Origin: Phyllobacterium sophorae
Lineage (GTDB): Bacteria > Pseudomonadota > Alphaproteobacteria > Rhizobiales > Rhizobiaceae
Direction: 5' to 3'
NCBI RefSeq assembly: GCF_003010965.1
Contig: NZ_PGGM01000006.1
Coordinates: 186,001-250,000, forward strand
Length of the DNA: 64,000 nucleotides
In this document: piece by piece, positions 43,721 to 52,459 of the stretch
Numbering within the stretch: the first letter of the stretch is position 1
Layout: each line of letters begins with the position of its first letter
The notes under the pieces: generated by a model
Seen by the model: the letters and a program-made list of their open reading frames with translations, nothing else
Database searches by the model: none
Told to the model about the DNA's origin: nothing
Position numbers and translations under genes: made by a program

Positions 43721-44857
43721 TTACCGGCCAAGAGCAGCAAAATATTCTGCTTCGAGACGCATCGCCATATTTTCGACGCTGAACTTCTGCCGCAAAACCT
43801 GCGTGCCCGGAAGCAATTGCTGAAAGCCTTCCAGATCATTTATTGCGGTAACCATACCGCCGGAAAGACTTTCAGCTTCCGGTTTTACGAGGGCGGGAGA
43901 TGCTTCACCAAGGATTTCCGGAATTCCTCCGATCTGGCTGGCGATCACGGGCCGTCCAGCGGCGAGCGCTTCAAGCACGATGTAGGGCAGGGCTTCTGCC
44001 CGCGACGGGATGACCACCACTTTCGCGAGCCGGAACGCTTCGCGCGCCTTCATTGGCATCAGAAAGCGAATGTTCCCGGACATTTGTCCTGCTTGGGCTT
44101 GTTCGATCAAATGGTTGCGGTCTATGCCGTCGCCGACCATTACGGCCGTCAACGCCCGCCCGCTCATCGCGCTCCCGCGTGTGAGAGCATCGATGAAGAT
44201 GTCCGGCCCTTTCAGCGCACGCATTTCGCCGATGAAAAGGAAGTCTGCAGCGTCTGGACCGGGTGTGACGGGTTCGAACTCGCGGTTCGCCAGTCCATTA
44301 TAGATCAGCGCGTGACCGCATCGGGGTTCGCCCACCTTCCGCGCGTAAACGCCTTGTTCGAACTTCGAAACGAAAATGATCCGGTCGGTCATCCGCTCCA
44401 TAAGTCGTTCGACACAAAAAATGAACCGCCCCTGCAGCGTTGCCAGATCGAAGTGAAGGCTACCGCCATGCGGCGAATAAAAACGGGCAACGCGAGAACC
44501 GGATGCCCGCAGCAGTGAGCCGAACAGACGCGCGTAGGTGCCACCTTTGGCGCCATGCCCGTGGAGAACGTCCGGCCGCGATTTCTTGATGATCTTGTAG
44601 GTGCGGATCGCCGCCACCGCATCGCCGGGACCGATCTGCCGCTGCATGGCGATGCGTTCCAGTCCAAGCTCGAGCTTGCCACGCATTTCGCCCAGCATGG
44701 ATTCTTCGAAATCGCCACCCGATGATGCATCGCAGATAATGCCAACCTTGTGGCCGGCCGCGACCTGAGCGTCGATGAGATCGCGCACATGGCGAAAAAT
44801 CCCGCCAACCGGGGCGCGAAAGCAATGAACGATCCGGAGGGAATGGCTGTCGGGCAT
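43721..44857 (-). CDS. GT4-family glycosyltransferase
   Basis: A 378-aa cytoplasmic glycosyltransferase of GT-B fold. The N-terminus has the usual LRIVHCFRAPVGGIFRHVRDL glycine loop, and the C-terminal nucleotide-sugar site shows VVIPSRAEALPYIVLEALAAGRPVIASQIGGIPEIL, the E-x7-E motif of GT4. It should add a sugar to the lipid-linked repeat unit started by the upstream-acting phosphotransferase. It ends 84 bp before that gene and starts 7 bp after the wza-like gene. Confidence 0.9.
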   Translation of the reverse strand: MPDSHSLRIVHCFRAPVGGIFRHVRDLIDAQVAAGHKVGIICDASSGGDFEESMLGEMRGKLELGLERIAMQRQIGPGDAVAAIRTYKIIKKSRPDVLHGHGAKGGTYARLFGSLLRASGSRVARFYSPHGGSLHFDLATLQGRFIFCVERLMERMTDRIIFVSKFEQGVYARKVGEPRCGHALIYNGLANREFEPVTPGPDAADFLFIGEMRALKGPDIFIDALTRGSAMSGRALTAVMVGDGIDRNHLIEQAQAGQMSGNIRFLMPMKAREAFRLAKVVVIPSRAEALPYIVLEALAAGRPVIASQIGGIPEILGEASPALVKPEAESLSGGMVTAINDLEGFQQLLPGTQVLRQKFSVENMAMRLEAEYFAALGR

Positions 44858-44864
44858 ACAATAA

Positions 44865-45431
44865 TCAGAAGAAGCGTTCGCGCACGTAAACCGTGTCGCC
44901 GGGCAGCACCTGATCAGAAATTGTCACCCGCCCGGTCAGGCTTTCACCGTTGAACTGGCGGGTTATGTCAACGTCGTTCTGTTGCGCCCGCGGAGTGAAA
45001 CCGCCGGCCGCTGCGATGGCTTTCTGCGCCGTCATGCCAGGAACATAGGAATACTGGCCGGCTGCGCCGACTTCCCCCATGACGAAGATGGGGCGATAGC
45101 GGTCGATCTCCACAGCGACATCCGGATCGCGCAAATAGCCCTTGCGTAGCTTGGCTGCCACGTCGGCCTCGATTTGCTGGATGGTCTTGCCGCGGGCAGG
45201 AACGCTGCCGATAAGCGGAACCGAGATATATCCTGCCTGATCAACGCTGTACGTATTGGTGATGCCTTCCTGCTCGAAGACCGTCAGCCGGATTCGGTCA
45301 CCCGCATCGAGCATGTAAGGTTTGTTGATTGCTTCATTGAATGCTGCTGGGGCCGGCCGGTAACTGGCGCATCCGCCAAGCGTCATCGCGAGAACGCCAA
45401 TGGCCACCAGTAAAATCTGCTTGCTGAACAC
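44865..45431 (-). CDS. Polysaccharide export lipoprotein (Wza/GumB type, short form)
   Basis: A 188-aa outer-membrane lipoprotein. The lipobox is LGGC (Cys about 21). A Poly_export domain (YMLDAGDRIRLTVFEQEGITNTYSVDQAGYISVPLIG) and one SLBB domain (IFVMGEVGAAGQYSYVPGMTAQKAIAAAGGF) follow. It lacks the C-terminal outer-membrane helix of full-length Wza, as is usual for the short alphaproteobacterial forms. It is divergent from the Wzc-like gene and probably shares its promoter region with it. Confidence 0.92.
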   Translation of the reverse strand: MFSKQILLVAIGVLAMTLGGCASYRPAPAAFNEAINKPYMLDAGDRIRLTVFEQEGITNTYSVDQAGYISVPLIGSVPARGKTIQQIEADVAAKLRKGYLRDPDVAVEIDRYRPIFVMGEVGAAGQYSYVPGMTAQKAIAAAGGFTPRAQQNDVDITRQFNGESLTGRVTISDQVLPGDTVYVRERFF

Positions 45432-45627
45432 GTCTGGAACCCTAACAACAGTTGCGGAGAGTCTTTGTCGATTCTTGCCGGGATTATCAGTTCATTAGGG
45501 TTAATGGCTGGTAAAGTATCGGGAAACTAAGCAGATTGCGGCACGCCAGGGTTGTGGCCAGACAGTTCTTAACTCGCTGGTTACCATAGGTCTTTACCAT
45601 TATGCTATTCGGATTGGAGTGTTTTGG

Positions 45628-47823
45628 ATGCCTGCGGCGAGCTCTGTCGGTAACGATGTTGACATTGATATAGGCGCGTTGTTCGCCAGCCTGTGGCGTA
45701 ACAAGCTGCGGATCATTCTTGGTTCGCTGCTTCTGACGGCGCTGGCGTTTCTGCTCCTGTCCCTGGTGGCTCCGAAATATCGTGGTGAAACCCGAATCCT
45801 TATCGAAACGCGCGAATCTGTCTTCACCCGTCCGGCAAATCAGCAGGGTGATGACCGGCCCATACTTGATCAGGAGGGCATCAAGAGCCAGGTGGAGCTT
45901 ATCGGCTCGTCGGATCTTTTGAAACGGGTCATCACAAAACTGGAGCTTGGCAAGATTGAGGAATTGTCCGCAGGGGCGGAGCCCTCGGCGCTATCGCGGC
46001 TTTTGGGTGCCGTTGACATTGGCAACAATCCCGGCGGGGACGCCAGGGACGACTATATTTTGCAGGCGGTGCGCGATCGCCTTATGGTCTTTAGCGTCCA
46101 GAATTCCCGCGTCATCGTCATCCAGTTTTCTTCCAAGGATCCCGGATTGGCGGCTTCAGTGGCCAATGCGATCGCGGACGAGTATGTCGCGACCCAGCAG
46201 GCGTCAAAATCCCAATCAAATGAGGATGCCACCGGCTGGCTGCAACCGGAAATCGCTGATCTCAGCAAGCGCGTAAAGGATGCCGAGGCGAAAGTCGCTG
46301 CCTATCGCAGTTCTTCCGACCTGTTGATCGGCCAGAACAACGCTGTACTGGCGACGCAGCAGCTTTCGGAACTGTCTTCGGAACTGTCGCGCGTGCGCGC
46401 CAATAAGGCGGCCAGCGAGGCCAAGGCGGAAAGTGTGCGTTCGGCCCTGGCCAAGGGTGCTGCGGTCGAAACGCTTCCCGATGTCATGGCTTCCCCTTTG
46501 ATCCAGCGTCTGCGTGAGCGTCAGGTGCAACTCAACAATGATATAGCCGACCAATCGGCGGCGTTGCTCAGCGGGCATCCGCGCATACGGGCCCTGCGTT
46601 CGCAACTCGCCGATCTCAATCAGCAGATCCGGCTGGAGGCACGCAAGGTGCTCGGCAGTCTGGAAAACGAGGCACAGACAGCGCGCTTGCGAGAGACGGA
46701 ATTGACGCGCTCTCTCAATGAGTTGAAGGCGCAATCTTCAAAAGCAGGTGAGGAAGAGGTCGAGCTGCGCGCGCTGGAGCGTGAAGCTACGGCACAGCGG
46801 CAACTGCTTGAAACCTATTTGACCCGCTACCGTGAGGCGTCGTCCCGGACAGCGAGCGATTCCTTGCCGGCCGATGCACGTATATTCTCCCGCGCCGATC
46901 GCCCGATAGAACCATACTTCCCAAAGAAGATACCGATGACGATAGCGGCCTTCGTCGCGTCGCTGCTGCTCTTGAGCATTGGCACGTTGTTGCGGGCGCT
47001 GTTCAGTGGCCAGGCCTTGCGTCCCGCCTACACCCGGCCCTCGCCAGTTGAATCGGCCGCAGAGCCGGTCGTTGCTAGCAATACCCTCGAGCCGGCAATC
47101 TCCGCCAGCACCGGCACCGAAGAAGCGCCGGAGCAAACGATTTTGACTGAAGATGCGCCTGACGGCCCCGATATCGCGGTGCCAGCGCTTGATCCGATCG
47201 TCGAAACGCCGTCGGCCCATGCCGATCATTCCGGCGTAGCGAATGTCGCGGACCGTTTGATGGCAAGCGGTGCAGCACGCGCGGTGGTCGTTTCGCCAGA
47301 AGGGGACGAGGCGTCAGCACTGACAATCCTGCTCGTACGTGAGTTGGCCGACCGCGGCGTTCGCGTCATTCTCATCGATATGACGGGTTCGGGCGAAATT
47401 GGCCGTTCGATGCTCGACGACAAGAATCTCCCGGGCATCACCAATCTCCTCGTGTCCGAGAAGCATTTCAGCGATGTCATTCATACCGATCACTATTCGC
47501 ATGCGGAGATCATACCGCTTGGCAATCACGACCCTGCGAAGGCGATGCTGTCGGTCGGCCGCCTGCCGATGATCCTCAATGCATTGCAATCCGCCTACGA
47601 CCTGGTTGTGGTCGATGGTGGTCCGGCGACGGTCGCGGAATTGAAGCATTTGCTGGCGGATGGCACGGAGCTTATTCTCGGGGTAGTTAACCCCGACGAT
47701 CCTGACGTTGCCGCAACTGCGAAGGCCGTATTTGACGCCAAGCTGCTCGAGCCGGAATTGTTGACACCGTTCAACAAGGAACACTTGCGTCTCGACGCCG
47801 GCAGGGTTGTCCGCTCGGCCTGA
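45628..47823 (+). CDS. Wzc/GumC-type polysaccharide co-polymerase with degenerate ATPase domain
   Basis: A 731-aa inner-membrane protein. The Wzz domain (about 10-110; IDIGALFASLWRNKLRIILGSLLLTAL helix) is followed by a long periplasmic coiled coil and a second membrane helix near residue 440. The C-terminal BY-kinase-like domain (about 530-731) keeps the A' strand VILIDMTGSG and the B strand LVVVDGGPA, but the P-loop reads VSPEGDEASAL with no GK[ST], and there is no tyrosine-rich tail. It is thus probably inactive as a kinase and works as a chain-length/export scaffold. GGAG sits 10 bases before the ATG at 45628. Confidence 0.88.
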   Translation: MPAASSVGNDVDIDIGALFASLWRNKLRIILGSLLLTALAFLLLSLVAPKYRGETRILIETRESVFTRPANQQGDDRPILDQEGIKSQVELIGSSDLLKRVITKLELGKIEELSAGAEPSALSRLLGAVDIGNNPGGDARDDYILQAVRDRLMVFSVQNSRVIVIQFSSKDPGLAASVANAIADEYVATQQASKSQSNEDATGWLQPEIADLSKRVKDAEAKVAAYRSSSDLLIGQNNAVLATQQLSELSSELSRVRANKAASEAKAESVRSALAKGAAVETLPDVMASPLIQRLRERQVQLNNDIADQSAALLSGHPRIRALRSQLADLNQQIRLEARKVLGSLENEAQTARLRETELTRSLNELKAQSSKAGEEEVELRALEREATAQRQLLETYLTRYREASSRTASDSLPADARIFSRADRPIEPYFPKKIPMTIAAFVASLLLLSIGTLLRALFSGQALRPAYTRPSPVESAAEPVVASNTLEPAISASTGTEEAPEQTILTEDAPDGPDIAVPALDPIVETPSAHADHSGVANVADRLMASGAARAVVVSPEGDEASALTILLVRELADRGVRVILIDMTGSGEIGRSMLDDKNLPGITNLLVSEKHFSDVIHTDHYSHAEIIPLGNHDPAKAMLSVGRLPMILNALQSAYDLVVVDGGPATVAELKHLLADGTELILGVVNPDDPDVAATAKAVFDAKLLEPELLTPFNKEHLRLDAGRVVRSA

Positions 47824-47925
47824 ATCTTGCGCCAGGGCCACCTCGGTAACGTCGCCCGTTGTATTGAATGCTAAACCACACGGCTTCTGCTAGATTGCCG
47901 CGCAAAGCATTGCACGGAGGGGCAG

Positions 47926-48510
47926 ATGTACTTGCACACAATAGCTGAAGCCGAAGCAACTGGCCGGGTGGCCGAAATTTATGCCGCGCAGATAGCCCAA
48001 CTTGGTTTTGTCATGGCCACCGCCAAATCATTTACGCCTCGGCCCGACCTGCTGCCGGTCTATACTGATTTTGTCGACAAGATTCGGGCGGGGTTCTCCC
48101 TGGGTGTGCGGGAATGGCGTCTGATCACCCTGATCGCTGCGAAACATATCCCGTCTACCTATTGTTCCTACGTCTATGGCAAACAATTGATCGGCGACTT
48201 GGGCTCGAAAGAAGCTGTGATCGCCGTTCAGCGCGACTTTCGAAGCGCCGGTTTGCCGGAGAGGGACATTGAGATGCTCTCATATGCGGAAAAGATCGCC
48301 AAAGATGCATCGCAGGTCACTCAAATCGACATCGACAGGCTGCGATCGGCCGGCTTCACGGACCAGCAGATCTGCGATATCGCGCTCTGCGCCGCGTTTC
48401 GCTGCTTTGTAAGCCGGTACTTCGACGCAGTGGGTGCTGGTCCAGAGGCCGTCTTCGTCGACGACAACGAGGAATTTCGAAATGCGATGAGCGTGGGCAA
48501 GACTTATTGA
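47926..48510 (+). CDS. AhpD-like/carboxymuconolactone decarboxylase-family protein
   Basis: A 194-aa all-helical protein. Family-type segments are GFVMATAKSFTPRPDLLPVYTDFVDKI, LGVREWRLITLIAAKHIPSTYCSYVYGKQL and QICDIALCAAFRCFVSRYFDAVG. Only one cysteine is at the usual active-site position (TYCSYVYG), not the CxxC of AhpD, so peroxidase activity is uncertain. AGGGGC precedes the ATG. It is placed within the polysaccharide locus but has no obvious role in it. Confidence 0.75.
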   Translation: MYLHTIAEAEATGRVAEIYAAQIAQLGFVMATAKSFTPRPDLLPVYTDFVDKIRAGFSLGVREWRLITLIAAKHIPSTYCSYVYGKQLIGDLGSKEAVIAVQRDFRSAGLPERDIEMLSYAEKIAKDASQVTQIDIDRLRSAGFTDQQICDIALCAAFRCFVSRYFDAVGAGPEAVFVDDNEEFRNAMSVGKTY

Positions 48511-49643
48511 GGATCTCGTCGCTTTCCGAACAGGCGCGACCGGGCTTTTCGCACGCTGGCCCAGATTACGTCATTCTGTTTGATGGTTCGCACCAGTTTG
48601 CCGCGTGCCGCAAGATAGCCGGCATATATCCGGCCCTTGGTCGTTAGGCTGACATCCGCGTCGTAGGTCGGGACTTCGATGTCGCTCCAGCTTCGTTTAT
48701 ATGGCTCGTCGCCGATGCCAAAACTGTAAACCGCGAGATTGGTATTGCAGCTGTCCTGGATATCCTCAAAAAACAGGAACTCACCGGGGCTGGCGCTGAC
48801 AAGCCCATCTTCGGATATACCGATGAAGTCGATGAAGGTCTGGTGCTGCGAATATGATTTGCCGAGAACCGCCCGGTATTTGCCTGCGACCTCCAGGGCC
48901 TTGAGCTGAAATCGCGGCGCTTCCAAGCCGGTTTCGTTCGCAAACAGCCGGTGAAAGAAATCCTTTATGCCTGCAGGCTCGTAGGTGTTCCTGATACCTG
49001 CCTTGGCAAGGCGGTCCGCTTTCCAAACGAAATAGTTTTCAAGCATTGCCTCGGCCTCGGATGCCGTCGCTGCAGTTACGATGCGATACCCGCCAGCGTC
49101 CTCGAAACGGCGCATGTTCTGCCGGTGTTTTTTCTTCTTCCTCTTGGAGCTGTTGCGGGCGAGTACGGTCTCGAAATTCCGGTCCAGCGTAATTGCGAGA
49201 CTGACATTGGCGTTTTCCCGGCCTGGAAGCTGGCTAAGGGGATTGGTTATGCCGTCAAGTTCACCCAGTTGCCTTGCCAGCGACACCAGATCGATATCCG
49301 GCCGGGCCTTACGCAACTCTTCGAAGAGCGTTGCAAGGTCGTTGCGGCCAATTTCGTGAGTCCCCGAAATCGCCGGAAAATTGCAATTGGCGTGCGGCCC
49401 ACCAGCAAAGATGGCGACGCGAACCGGGCCTTTTTGGACGATCTCCAGCGGCAGGATGAATACCGGTCTGTCGGCCGCACACAACACCGCAACCAGGCAA
49501 TCCGCGTTGACTGATGATTGCCAGAAAGAAAACCAGCCTGCCGTTTGTGCCGGACCAGCAAAAAAGCCTTCTCCAAGTCCAGCCCACAACATGTTGGCTT
49601 CAGCCGCGAAAACGATCTTTGCTTTTAAAGGAGGAAGCGGCAT
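48504..49643 (-). CDS. GNAT/FemAB-like acyltransferase (CelD/BcsL family)
   Basis: A 379-aa cytoplasmic protein with the BioF2-like acetyltransferase domain used in exopolysaccharide and cellulose loci. Recognisable segments are RNSSKRKKKKHRQNMRRFED, YFVWKADRLAKAG and the C-terminal AVYSFGIGDEPYKRSWSD. It would acylate a sugar precursor or an amino sugar; the substrate is unknown. Its stop overlaps the end of the convergent AhpD-like gene by 7 bp. Confidence 0.8.
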   Translation of the reverse strand: MPLPPLKAKIVFAAEANMLWAGLGEGFFAGPAQTAGWFSFWQSSVNADCLVAVLCAADRPVFILPLEIVQKGPVRVAIFAGGPHANCNFPAISGTHEIGRNDLATLFEELRKARPDIDLVSLARQLGELDGITNPLSQLPGRENANVSLAITLDRNFETVLARNSSKRKKKKHRQNMRRFEDAGGYRIVTAATASEAEAMLENYFVWKADRLAKAGIRNTYEPAGIKDFFHRLFANETGLEAPRFQLKALEVAGKYRAVLGKSYSQHQTFIDFIGISEDGLVSASPGEFLFFEDIQDSCNTNLAVYSFGIGDEPYKRSWSDIEVPTYDADVSLTTKGRIYAGYLAARGKLVRTIKQNDVIWASVRKARSRLFGKRRDPQ

Positions 49644-49772
49644 GACTTGGTCCAGTGGAGGAGGGGTAAAACGGGGCGGGTTCGTTGATCAACCATATAT
49701 AAACATTTACGTTGCATGACTTGATGAATAGAACCCTCCGATTATCCCTGAATAGCGCAAATTGGTGAAGGA

Positions 49773-50828
49773 ATGGTCCACGCGGCTGACTTGATACGAA
49801 AGGCCGTGATGAGACTGGCTTGGCACAGCGGTTTCGCGTCGCGCACGCGTGATCGTTTTGGCGGTTTGGGTTCGATCATCATGTTGCACCGTGTCCGCCC
49901 GGACTGTATCAGCCCGCTCGGCGTTACGCGTTCACTGTCGATCACGCCGCACTTTCTCGACCAGATCCTGGTCTCGCTGAAATCCGAAGGCACCGAGCTT
50001 GTTTCGATGGATGAGATGGCGGATCGTGTCAGATCGGGGTCGCGTCATGACCGGCGCTTTGCCGCAGTCACGCTCGATGACGGCTACAACGACAATCTGC
50101 ATCATGCCTGGCCGGTTTTTCAAAAGCACAATGTGCCCTTCACCATCTATGCTGCGCCGGGTCTCGTCGAGGGGGCGGCGGTCCTTTGGTGGGAGGTCGT
50201 GGAAAAGCTCGTCGCTAAGGCAACCTTCATCAAAATACCGGGTGGTGGTCCCGAGTGGCGCTGCGGAACGCTCATCCAGAAGCGTGCCGCCTTCCACGCC
50301 CTGATGCGATATTTTTCCTACACGCTGACCGAACTTGACCAGGTTCCTGTCCTGCGCGAGATGTGCGCCGCCGAAGGAATGATCTGTGGCGTATCCGCGG
50401 ATCGGGACGTCATGAACTGGAAGGAGTTGCGCCAGATCGCCAGCGATCCGCTGTGCACGATTGGCGCCCACACCGTCCACCACTACAACCTGAAGAGGCT
50501 GACCGCAGGTATGGTCTCACAGGAGATGCGCCTTTCCGCCGACATGCTGGAAGACAAACTGGGAAAACGTCCCCTTCATTTCGCTTATCCCTATGGCTCG
50601 GCCAAGGCCGCCGGAAAACGCGAAGCCGAGATCGCGGCCGGGGAAGGGTTCCTCTCCGCCGTCACCACGCGTCACGGCACCATTCATCCGGAGCACCGCG
50701 CCAATCTGCACGCCCTGCCGCGCATCTCCATCAATGGCCGGTTTCAGAAGCTCGTCTATGCGCAGACGATGATGAGCGGTGTGACGACGCCCATTGCCAA
50801 TGCCGGCCGCCGCGTCGTACAGGCTTAG
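49773..50828 (+). CDS. Polysaccharide deacetylase family protein
   Basis: A 351-aa protein of the NodB-homology family. The metal and catalytic motifs are AAVTLDDGYNDN (the DD pair) and GAHTVHHYNL (the H-x3-H pair), followed by HFAYPYGSAKAA. No classical signal peptide is evident, only a basic, mildly hydrophobic N-terminus. Deacetylation of an N- or O-acetylated sugar in the polysaccharide of this locus is likely. It is divergent from the acyltransferase gene, an add/remove pair for acyl groups. Confidence 0.88.
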   Translation: MVHAADLIRKAVMRLAWHSGFASRTRDRFGGLGSIIMLHRVRPDCISPLGVTRSLSITPHFLDQILVSLKSEGTELVSMDEMADRVRSGSRHDRRFAAVTLDDGYNDNLHHAWPVFQKHNVPFTIYAAPGLVEGAAVLWWEVVEKLVAKATFIKIPGGGPEWRCGTLIQKRAAFHALMRYFSYTLTELDQVPVLREMCAAEGMICGVSADRDVMNWKELRQIASDPLCTIGAHTVHHYNLKRLTAGMVSQEMRLSADMLEDKLGKRPLHFAYPYGSAKAAGKREAEIAAGEGFLSAVTTRHGTIHPEHRANLHALPRISINGRFQKLVYAQTMMSGVTTPIANAGRRVVQA

Positions 50829-50897
50829 TTTTTCTAAGGAATTCAGCCTGATCCGGTAGCTGGGGTGGTTCGGGAACCGGAGCGCAGCGGTCGATTC

Positions 50898-51113
50898 TCA
50901 AGCCTTCTTCTTGGGGGCTTTTTCCATCCAGCTGATGATAAACATCGCGGGTACGACCCAAAGAATACCTGTCCCGAAGAAATAAATGAGGTGAACCCAC
51001 GGGCTGGCGTTGCCGAGCAATGCCACGGCAAAGATGGTCGCGACGATTGCGTAAACGCAGACGAGTGCCACGAGCAGAAATGTACCGATGAGTTTCTTCA
51101 GCCTTACGGGCAT
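50898..51113 (-). CDS. DUF2842 small membrane protein
   Basis: A 71-aa protein with two hydrophobic helices (LIGTFLLVALVCVYAIVATIF and HLIYFFGTGILWVVPAMFII) and a basic KKK tail, the DUF2842 layout. ATG 51113 (MPVRLKKL) matches the family start; ATG 51125 adds four residues. It lies divergent from ctaA, a pairing common in Rhizobiales. Function unknown. Confidence 0.8.
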   Translation of the reverse strand: MPVRLKKLIGTFLLVALVCVYAIVATIFAVALLGNASPWVHLIYFFGTGILWVVPAMFIISWMEKAPKKKA

Positions 51114-51282
51114 CGCGCCATCCATTCTCTAGCTTCAGTGCCACCCTCTACCCGTTAACGTTTCCTGCGGAAAGCAAAAAAGTCCTGGCTGCGTTATAAA
51201 CGCGACGGCGTGTCGCGTGATCGTCGCCTTGTCATGGATCATCTAATGCTGCACCTATCCGCTGGATACAGGAGTGTTCTGC

Positions 51283-52380
51283 ATGGCCGCCCAGACAATT
51301 TCCGAAGGCAGGATTGCCTCGGTTCAGAACCAGGAAGCCCGAAATCGCCGATATATCCGCATCTGGCTCTATCTGGTGCTGATCGTATTGGCGACAATCG
51401 TAATCGTCGGTGGGGCGACGCGCATGACAGGCTCCGGTCTTTCCATCACCGAATGGAAGCCGATCCATGGCATTATCCCGCCACTCGGCCATGACCAGTG
51501 GATGGAAGAATTCGACAAATACCGCCAGATCCCGCAATACGAGCGGCTTAACAAGGGAATGAGCCTGGCCGAGTTCCAGCAGATTTTCTGGTGGGAGTGG
51601 GCGCACCGGTTTCTCGCGCGCGGCGTCGGCTTTCTTGTGGCATTGCCGCTGGCTTTCTTCTGGCTCACAGGCCGGCTTGAGCGCCGTTTGAAACCGCGCA
51701 TGGTCGGCATTCTGGCGCTCGGCGGTCTTCAGGGTGCGGTCGGCTGGTGGATGGTTGCATCAGGGCTTGTCGATCGCGTGGACGTCAGTCAATACCGGCT
51801 CGCCACACATCTGACGCTGGCCTGCATCATTTTTGCTGCCGTCATGTATGTGGCCCGCGGTCTCGCCGTCTATTCGCAAGCGTCCGCCAATCGTCAGCTC
51901 CAGCGGTTCGCAGGCTGGTTTGTGCTCTTCGTCTTCATCCAGATCTACCTGGGCGCGCTTGTCGCTGGCCTTGATGCGGGGCTTTCATACAATACATGGC
52001 CGCTGATGGATGGGTCGGTCATCCCGGGCGATCTCTTCCCGATCCAGCCGATTTGGCACAACTTCTTCGAGAATCCAAAGACCGTGCAATTCGTCCACCG
52101 GTTCTTCGCCTATTTCGTCTTTGCCGTGGCCATTTGGCAGGCCATATCGACCATGCGGCAGGCTCCGGGCACAACCCATGCGCGCCGCGCCATGCTCCTG
52201 GCGATTCTGGTTGCGCTGCAAGCGGCCATTGGCATCACGACGCTGCTCTTGCAGGTGCCGATCAGCCTCGGTCTGTTGCACCAGGCCTTTGCCATCATAC
52301 TGCTTGGCTTCTCGATCGCGCACTGGCGCGCGACGAAGGGAGCCTATCCGCTTGAAACTGAGGTTGTTTCCGGGCGGTAA
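51283..52380 (+). CDS. ctaA: Heme A synthase
   Basis: A 365-aa inner-membrane enzyme that oxidises the heme O methyl group to give heme A for cytochrome aa3 oxidase. About eight helices are present with the heme-ligand histidines in [39 protein letters not shown] and [12 protein letters not shown]. The early motif [19 protein letters not shown] is characteristic. The extracellular CxxxxxxC pair of the Bacillus type is absent, as in alphaproteobacterial type 2 enzymes. GGAG lies 8 bases before the ATG at 51283. Confidence 0.95.
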   Translation: MAAQTISEGRIASVQNQEARNRRYIRIWLYLVLIVLATIVIVGGATRMTGSGLSITEWKPIHGIIPPLGHDQWMEEFDKYRQIPQYERLNKGMSLAEFQQIFWWEWAHRFLARGVGFLVALPLAFFWLTGRLERRLKPRMVGILALGGLQGAVGWWMVASGLVDRVDVSQYRLATHLTLACIIFAAVMYVARGLAVYSQASANRQLQRFAGWFVLFVFIQIYLGALVAGLDAGLSYNTWPLMDGSVIPGDLFPIQPIWHNFFENPKTVQFVHRFFAYFVFAVAIWQAISTMRQAPGTTHARRAMLLAILVALQAAIGITTLLLQVPISLGLLHQAFAIILLGFSIAHWRATKGAYPLETEVVSGR

Positions 52381-52416
52381 TGGGGTCAAATTGCATAGTA
52401 CTTTGTACCAATTGTG

Positions 52417-52433
52417 TTGACCTCACCTAGGTG
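52417..52433. promoter_or_regulatory. TTGACC box and CACCTAGGTG palindrome upstream of the esterase gene
   Basis: TTGACC (52417-52422) could be a -35 hexamer, and the perfect 10-bp palindrome CACCTAGGTG follows at 52424-52433, overlapping the spacer of any such promoter. No convincing -10 box is seen. Position suggests an operator for the gene starting at 52460. Confidence 0.3.
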
Positions 52434-52459
52434 TCATCCTCCGGTCATCTTGGAGGAAT

